11,712 nt of DNA, from positions 1-11,712 of the forward strand of contig JALLPB010003458.1 of the NCBI GenBank assembly GCA_036939975.1, read 5' to 3'. Made by a program: the position numbers and the translations under genes. This document shows positions 7,281 to 11,712 of this stretch, piece after piece; the first letter of the stretch is position 1, and each line of letters opens with the position of its first letter. The DNA comes from Cyclostephanos tholiformis (taxonomy: Eukaryota; Bacillariophyta; Thalassiosirophyceae; Thalassiosirales; Thalassiosiraceae). The notes under the pieces were generated by a model. It saw nothing but the letters and a program-made list of their open reading frames with translations. It did no database searches and had not been told where the DNA came from.

Positions 7281-8485
7281 GGGTCTGGAAAAAAGGGAAC
7301 CGAAAAAAGGAATGCACAACCTAGCTGTGTAAGTTGCTGGAAATCAGTGTGTCGTCCTACCAATGCCAATGCCATGTCGCATTTGAGGTTGGCTGGGATT
7401 CCAACATCCTCTGTGAATCGCCGTAACGATTCAGTAGAATCGTGGTCTCCTTTGGATGCTGTAGGGTATATTGCTACAAAATTGCCATTCGAGATCACTA
7501 TCGCCCCAGTGTGTCCTCGTATTGATCTATATTTGGACTCAACGTGGTCAAGCGTCCACTTGCCAGCCAAGTACATATGGTGCAGGTGAATATGATCCAC
7601 GCGGTACCGCCTCGTTAGAGGCGTCACGGCGTGTCTGATACCCTTCTGTGTCGTGACAGTTAGGATATGTTCCGCAGTACCCAAGCTGACACCAAATATG
7701 GTTGCTACATGTTCAGGGCTGAATTGGGAATGGTGTGTTCTGGATTGGTTGCCATTTATGGATAATGACATACAGTCGGACTCGTAAATCCGATCGTGTT
7801 GATTGACTCCTCCCGTTGCATTTGACGTAATTTGTTTAATCATACGGTCATGGGCAGGATCGTCGGCATCATTCGAGCCTCCTGGCATGACCAAGCCATG
7901 GGGGTCCCAAGGTATGTCGCTCGTGACAACAATGTGAGGGTATAAGTTGAGTTCGTCGTCATTCGGGTGTCTCGTATTAAAGAACACCGTCGATCCCGTT
8001 GAAAGAAAAGGTATTAGACTGATATCATCAATCCTTATGCCCATGGACTTCGTGGGGTCAAGTTCGTATGGGTTATCGTTAACAACAACTCCGTGATGTC
8101 GGAGTTGGTTTGGATTTATGAGCGAGTGGTCCATTGTATCTCCGAAGTATAGAGCTTCGTGGATTATTAAAATGTAACCCTCTCCAGTTAGAGGGTCACT
8201 CCATACTGTAGCAACAGTTGCAACGGGGACGTTGGGGACTGGCGTGAAGCCGTCATAAAATCCCTGTACTTCACATTGTTGTCCTGTGAAGAAAATTGGT
8301 TTACAATTTATCCCGGCACAACATGTGTCCACTCGGGTATTGAGTTCACAGCGGGCCTCTATCCCAATGTGCGTCGTGGGGGTATTTGTACTGGTTGATG
8401 TTCTCAACCTCTTGACCGCTCGCTCGGTCGGTCTCCGAAGGCCCGATTGGATTGCTCGAATTTCACGTCTGTGACAGCACGATAT
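7232..8485 (-). pseudogene. pol: Ty1/copia protease and truncated integrase (pol exon)
   Basis: The frame is open from the putative splice acceptor at 8485. Counting residues from the TTG at 8407, the aspartic protease region shows RVDTCCAG with the likely catalytic Asp at 27, then an ISLIPF...WDPHG linker shared with diatom copia elements as I recall them. The integrase core follows: RYRVDHIHLHH, then WTLD (first catalytic Asp ~287) and LKCDMALALVGRHTDFQ (second Asp ~344). It breaks after residue ~361, where it meets the inverted-repeat element at 7324; the last ~30 residues to the stop at 7232 are transposon-encoded. The catalytic Glu of integrase, RT and RNase H are missing. There is no ATG before residue 92, so expression depends on fusion to Gag. 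Not a functional pol as it stands. Confidence 0.8.
7309..7324 (-). repeat. Right terminal inverted repeat
   Basis: Exact reverse complement of 5643-5658. On its outer side the copia integrase reading frame begins immediately. Confidence 0.8.
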
Positions 8486-8622
8486 CTGCAGGTGGGGAAT
8501 ACATTTGGTTATATTTAATTAGTTTGATTATACATTTTGTTACACACGCACGGTGTCAGTTAAGGATGGTTCATTCCGAATCGGTTCTCGTTCTGTCCAC
8601 CTTTGTTTCCAGAAGTACTCAC
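8486..8622 (-). other. Putative 137-nt intron joining gag to pol
   Basis: Donor CAG|GTGAGT lies after Gag codon 437 (boundary 8623/8622). The acceptor CCCCACCTGCAG| ends at 8486. CTRAY-type branch candidates are present (CTAAT about 35 nt upstream of the acceptor, CTGAC further up). Both exons meet in phase 0, and the downstream frame is open into the protease. The 137-nt length is not a multiple of three and contains the Gag stop, so only removal joins the frames. Unspliced RNA adds 20 codons to Gag and then stops. Confidence 0.65.
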
Positions 8623-9933
8623 CTGAGAATTGGAACATGTGGTCACCGTCGAAGGGACGTTCCCTCCCGTGTCTTGTGTGGGTGCCGTAGTTCGGTCACC
8701 CGTCGAGGTCTCGTTGACACTTCGCTCATTGCGGTCGTTATTCTGGCTCTGTCCTCCACGGCCGCCTCGACCACGGCCATGGTAGCCTCTATCGCAGCCT
8801 CCGCGGCCACGGCCGCCTCGTCCATGTCCGCCATGGCCCCTGCCGGAGTTGCTTCGGCGTTTAGCTCTAACGAGCTCCTGGCCGCGGTCCCCTAGTTTGG
8901 TGAACCATTCATCATCAGTGAATTTCCTCCATGGGTCGCGAATGTCAACCCCATTCCACTCTGTACGGGCCATGTCACCCGAATTGACTTCAGAGATGCG
9001 GCGGGCATTCGCCCCCGGAGCGTTGACGCTGGCGCTATTGATTTGGGCCATTCGAGTAGTAATGTACTGCGTTGCAGTCGTGTAGTTCGCCTTGTGGATC
9101 TCACGCATGTTCTCAATGGCCACGGTGATTTGGATGTCCCTCGATGGGCTTTTGATTCGCTTGGCGAGCTGCTCCACTTTGCTCTTATCTGTGAATTCCT
9201 GGCCTTGCCTCTTTAAGGTGTTGTAGGCCTTGTTCAGCTTCGTGATCATGGCTTCGAAAGTCATGTGCTTCTCGTTCGTGTACACTAAGTTGTCCAGGAC
9301 TTGCTGCGCCTTCGACGCCTGTACGTCCAATTCCGCATCACCTTCGTAATGATTGCGGAGGGCTCGCATCGCCCCACGACCGTCCCTTGCGAGGACATGG
9401 TCGTATATCCAAGTCTCGGCCTGGGTGTGTACCACGTCCAATTGGATGAAAGAGAACACGGTCTCATTATCCTGTTCGAAGACAATCCCATTCAGTGGGA
9501 GTTGGTACATCAGTCGATCATAATTGTTCACGGCGTCAGCTACAGGATTCCATCCCGCCGGCTTGAAGTCGTACTTATCGCACCACTTTTCGAGGGCCTT
9601 AATATTGTCGCCCTTATCTCTGTTTTGAACGTAGGCTTCGTAAGCCATGTGACCACGGTGTAGGTCGTTCAATACGATAGTATCCGCATCGACAGGAAGG
9701 CCACGGCGGGTCATATCCTTGACGTGCCAGATCAACCCTGTTAGGTTATTCTGGATGAGGATGCCCATCGCCTGGGCAGGATGCCTCGTGCTTGACACTT
9801 TGATCATGTCCTTTGCCTGATGTGGCTCGATCAAGACAAAGTTGTTAACAGACGTGAGGCCATGCAAGGCCAATCCAACCAGCGGGAGGACGACATCCCG
9901 TAGTACAACAGTGGTCGCCGCCATGGCCGCCAT
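8560..9933 (-). CDS. gag: Ty1/copia Gag
   Basis: A 457-codon structural (capsid/nucleocapsid) protein expected to form the cytoplasmic virus-like particle that packages element RNA. The ATG at 9933 has a favourable AAACATGG context and the frame is intact. Residues ~1-330 look like a helical copia capsid region, with ETWIYDHV...RALRNHYEG at ~173-198 and a LDNLVY...MTFEAMITKLNKAY stretch at ~213-237, in the style of UBN2-type Gag domains. Residues ~359-394 form an Arg/Gly-rich box (GRGGRGRGG-like) instead of a CCHC zinc knuckle. A Ser/Thr/Asn-rich tail follows. A strong splice donor after Gln437 means the last 20 codons are probably intron read-through. It is followed by protease-integrase in the -1 frame and preceded by a ~350-bp LTR/leader. 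Confidence is high for retrotransposon Gag, lower for domain limits. Confidence 0.85.
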   Translation of the reverse strand: MAAMAATTVVLRDVVLPLVGLALHGLTSVNNFVLIEPHQAKDMIKVSSTRHPAQAMGILIQNNLTGLIWHVKDMTRRGLPVDADTIVLNDLHRGHMAYEAYVQNRDKGDNIKALEKWCDKYDFKPAGWNPVADAVNNYDRLMYQLPLNGIVFEQDNETVFSFIQLDVVHTQAETWIYDHVLARDGRGAMRALRNHYEGDAELDVQASKAQQVLDNLVYTNEKHMTFEAMITKLNKAYNTLKRQGQEFTDKSKVEQLAKRIKSPSRDIQITVAIENMREIHKANYTTATQYITTRMAQINSASVNAPGANARRISEVNSGDMARTEWNGVDIRDPWRKFTDDEWFTKLGDRGQELVRAKRRSNSGRGHGGHGRGGRGRGGCDRGYHGRGRGGRGGQSQNNDRNERSVNETSTGDRTTAPTQDTGGNVPSTVTTCSNSQVSTSGNKGGQNENRFGMNHP

Positions 9934-10282
9934 GTTTACCTCGCTTACAAATTATAGCCCCGCTAGGCATTGTTGATCGACACGTAGTCAACCGGTGTGA
10001 ATCTGGGTCTGATAAACCGTTCAATTATCAACAACGTGGCGAGCAGAAGGCAAGGGTAGGGGATCAATGGAAGAAGTGTAGTAGCATAAAAGGACTCAAA
10101 AGAGTGAGCTTATTTAGGTCGGTTATTGTCCAACAATTATATCTCAGTAAAGGTGGTAACCAAAAGGTCCAACTTCCACGTGGTCTATTTTGTAGTAATC
10201 ATAATGTGAGTAATCGTACTGTAGGGAATCAAACGGTCCCCGCAATTTGTGAGGATATTATGTCCAATCAAATTGTCCATTG
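9934..10282 (-). other. Probable LTR plus gag leader shared by two copia units
   Basis: This 349-bp non-coding gap lies between the RNase H stop of one unit and the gag start of the next, where an LTR and primer-binding site belong. Possible LTR starts include TGTTGGACAATAACC (minus strand, near 10131), and a possible end is GATCAACA near 9975. I found no second copy in the window to fix the borders, no clear polypurine tract and no primer site beginning TGG. A TATA-like CTATAATTTG lies at 9957-9948, too close to gag to be sure of its role. Confidence 0.5.
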
Positions 10283-11712
10283 CTAACGATCCCAAAGAAA
10301 GGGAGAGAGTAGTTGGTATTTCCGTGAGAAAGGAACAAGTTTCGTGAAGACATCGGCGATGTTTGTCGTTGTATCTTCTTTTCCAACGCGAATGATTCCA
10401 GCTGCAACAGCTTCACGGATGATGTGATAGTTGATAGCATTGTGTTTCTTCGATAGTGTGGATTCAGGTATGCTGGTATTCTGCACTACCCCATTATTAT
10501 CGCAGAAGACGTTAGTCGGCCCAGAGAGTGGTATACTGAAATACTTGAGCTTGATCCTCAGGGCTGAGATTAGATCTTTGGCGATACGCATCGCCACCAA
10601 CTCCGAGCCATATGTGCTTGATTCACATGTATTCTGTCGTTTGCTGAACGCAATTACAGGGGTATTATTGAGTAAAATAAATATTCCCGTGTGTGACCGT
10701 CTAGTAACTTTGTTGCCCGCGTGATCGGCATCCACAAAGCATGACATTTGTACTGGGTTCCCAAGGGGAACAGGCATGTTTGGCGGATCTTCCTCAACCA
10801 CCTCGCCATAAAAATCCGTCCAATCGTCGTGTCGGAATACCGATTCATCTATGTCTGGCATGGTGTGATTCATGATTAGCCGGCGCGTGGGATATCGATG
10901 TAGATAATTCATGATCCAGTACAGTGCTTCGAGGTGTCCCTCTCGGGGATTCGCCTGATATTGTGATAGTAGAGATACCTCCGTGAGGATGTCAACTCTT
11001 CCGAGTTCAATAGCCCATCGTAATATCCCTATGATCTGCCTATATCGTGATGCATGCTCCTCATCACAATGGGGAGTCGCGTCGAGCTCGGGTTCATAAT
11101 TTATGGGTATTGGCCCTTCGTGTTTTGATTTCGACGTTTTGAGTTCTTGGCCATCTTCGGCCAGGAGTCCCCGTACGACTTCAACTGCTGCTTTAACGTA
11201 GTTTTTACTGTCCATGCTCCAGCACTGGTCGCCATTACCCAGTTGCACTTTTGATACTCCCGCTCCTAGGTATGACGTTGATGGGCCGTATTCTCCATTC
11301 TTTATTTCGAATTTGTTTCCTATATGTACCATTATGTCGTCTGGTGCGTGACTGACGACTAACACATCGTCCACATAGACCAGTAGGTATTCATAATAAG
11401 GGGTGCCTCCATTGCAAATATTTTTCCACATGTACACATCGGCATCCGCACGAGTGGGCTTGAACCCCATGATATTCACTATGAATTCTGAGAACATTGC
11501 TCGCCAAGCTGCTCCGGACGATTTCAAGCCGTATAGTGCTCGAACAAGTTTGCACACACATCCTTGTAGGTCGGGTCCACACTCAGCCCCTGCAACAAAC
11601 CAAATCCTTTCCCTACATTTTGCATTAAGGTAAGCATTGCCAATGTCGCAAGACATTAGGTCTAAGTCATTTAGTGCGGCGATGAGGAATGCAATTTTCA
11701 CGCTTTCCCGTG
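10283..11712 (-). CDS. pol: Ty1/copia reverse transcriptase and RNase H, 3' part of pol (5' end off window)
   Basis: The frame is open from the window edge (RESVKIAF) to a TAG at 10283. Numbering from the GTG codon at 11701: catalytic Asp19 in LMSCDIGNAYLNA; RALYGLKSSGAAW at ~54-66, the copia signature; YVDD at 109-112 with both catalytic Asp residues. RNase H follows: CFVDADHAG (Asp324), SSTYGSELVA (Glu367), VFCDNNGV (Asp401), a His-rich NAINYHIIRE at ~421-430 and NIADVFTKL at ~447-455. All key residues are present and there is no stop or frameshift, so this part looks young and possibly functional. It copies element RNA into DNA inside the particle. The rest of pol should lie to the right of the window. 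It resembles diatom CoDi-type elements from memory. Confidence 0.93.
   Translation of the reverse strand, partial: RESVKIAFLIAALNDLDLMSCDIGNAYLNAKCRERIWFVAGAECGPDLQGCVCKLVRALYGLKSSGAAWRAMFSEFIVNIMGFKPTRADADVYMWKNICNGGTPYYEYLLVYVDDVLVVSHAPDDIMVHIGNKFEIKNGEYGPSTSYLGAGVSKVQLGNGDQCWSMDSKNYVKAAVEVVRGLLAEDGQELKTSKSKHEGPIPINYEPELDATPHCDEEHASRYRQIIGILRWAIELGRVDILTEVSLLSQYQANPREGHLEALYWIMNYLHRYPTRRLIMNHTMPDIDESVFRHDDWTDFYGEVVEEDPPNMPVPLGNPVQMSCFVDADHAGNKVTRRSHTGIFILLNNTPVIAFSKRQNTCESSTYGSELVAMRIAKDLISALRIKLKYFSIPLSGPTNVFCDNNGVVQNTSIPESTLSKKHNAINYHIIREAVAAGIIRVGKEDTTTNIADVFTKLVPFSRKYQLLSPFLWDR

Larger units (their letters stand above)
5643..7324. mobile_element. Putative TIR DNA transposon or MITE-like element, non-autonomous
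   Basis: CTAGGTTGTGCATTCC (5643-5658) is matched exactly by its reverse complement GGAATGCACAACCTAG (7309-7324). Just inside both ends the sequence is rich in GGAATTCC and CCCTTTTT-type words. If the duplicated target is TA, the inverted ends start GGTTGTGC, as in Tc1/mariner-like elements; CTAG as target or as part of the ends is equally possible. No transposase is recognisable: the inside is tandem units, a trinucleotide tract and A/G-rich subterminal repeats. The right end cuts the copia integrase frame. The element contains the N at 5820, so its two halves may not belong to one copy. Confidence 0.65.

Noticed and set aside
8502..8565. Ribosomal -1 frameshift between gag and pol
   Set aside because: The frame relation is right (-1), but gag stops at 8560 before the pol frame opens at 8518, so there is no overlap in which to shift.
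8452..9663. Plus-strand and other-frame open frames (147, 120 and 78 codons) opposite gag
   Set aside because: Antisense or shifted shadows of the clear Gag frame; composition reflects the complement of the RGG-coding stretch.
9948..10131. Exact LTR borders and a tRNA primer-binding site
   Set aside because: Candidates exist (TGTTGGAC start, CAACA end), but there is no second LTR to compare, no TGG-starting primer site and no clear polypurine tract.

Overview
The window looks like transposon-rich, non-genic DNA from a eukaryote, most likely a diatom or a related stramenopile. The case rests on two Ty1/copia-type units of the style I associate with diatom CoDi elements (gag, a DTCC-type protease, a partial integrase, and a YVDD reverse transcriptase with RNase H). 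A spliceosomal-type intron signal inside one unit, mosaic repeats and almost no host coding sequence also point this way. I see no host gene, tRNA, rRNA or CRISPR array. The organism call comes from remembered family resemblance, not from a search.

Layout, left to right. 1-1300: AT-rich, no gene; it holds a 60-bp copy of a dispersed repeat at the very edge and a 43-bp imperfect tandem repeat. 1305-1793: a long foldback (inverted-repeat) element whose right arm carries an expanded 11-bp minisatellite. 1811-2030: a ~62-bp tandem repeat with internal palindromes. 2084-2833: a badly decayed reverse transcriptase relic (RFIDD box) split over all three plus-strand frames. 2834-5640: non-coding, with a 108-bp repeat present twice and the second copy of the edge repeat. 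5643-7324: a putative DNA transposon or MITE-like element with 16-bp inverted ends, holding ~145-bp tandem units, a long GAC/GGC tract and subterminal AAAAAGGGAATTCC-type repeats. It also holds a single N (5820) between two identical 67-bp hairpin-bearing copies. 7325-11712 is all minus-strand Ty1/copia: reading 5'->3', the RT-RNase H end of one unit (11712-10283), a ~350-bp LTR/leader zone, then gag (9933-8560) and protease-integrase (8485-7325) of a second unit. The second unit stops abruptly in the integrase where the inverted-repeat element begins.

How the parts work together. In the second copia unit gag and pol are not in one frame, and their open frames do not overlap, so simple ribosomal frameshifting cannot join them. 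A strong donor (CAG|GTGAGT) near the end of gag and an acceptor (CTGCAG|) before the protease define a 137-nt intron. Removing it would fuse Gag to protease exactly in frame; keeping it would end Gag 20 codons later. This suggests that splicing sets the Gag to Gag-Pol ratio, and it is the most interesting signal in the window.

Main caution: the N at 5820 lies between identical 67-bp sequences inside a repetitive element, and the copia integrase does not resume on the far side of that element. Sequence left and right of 5820 may come from two loci joined at copies of the same transposon.
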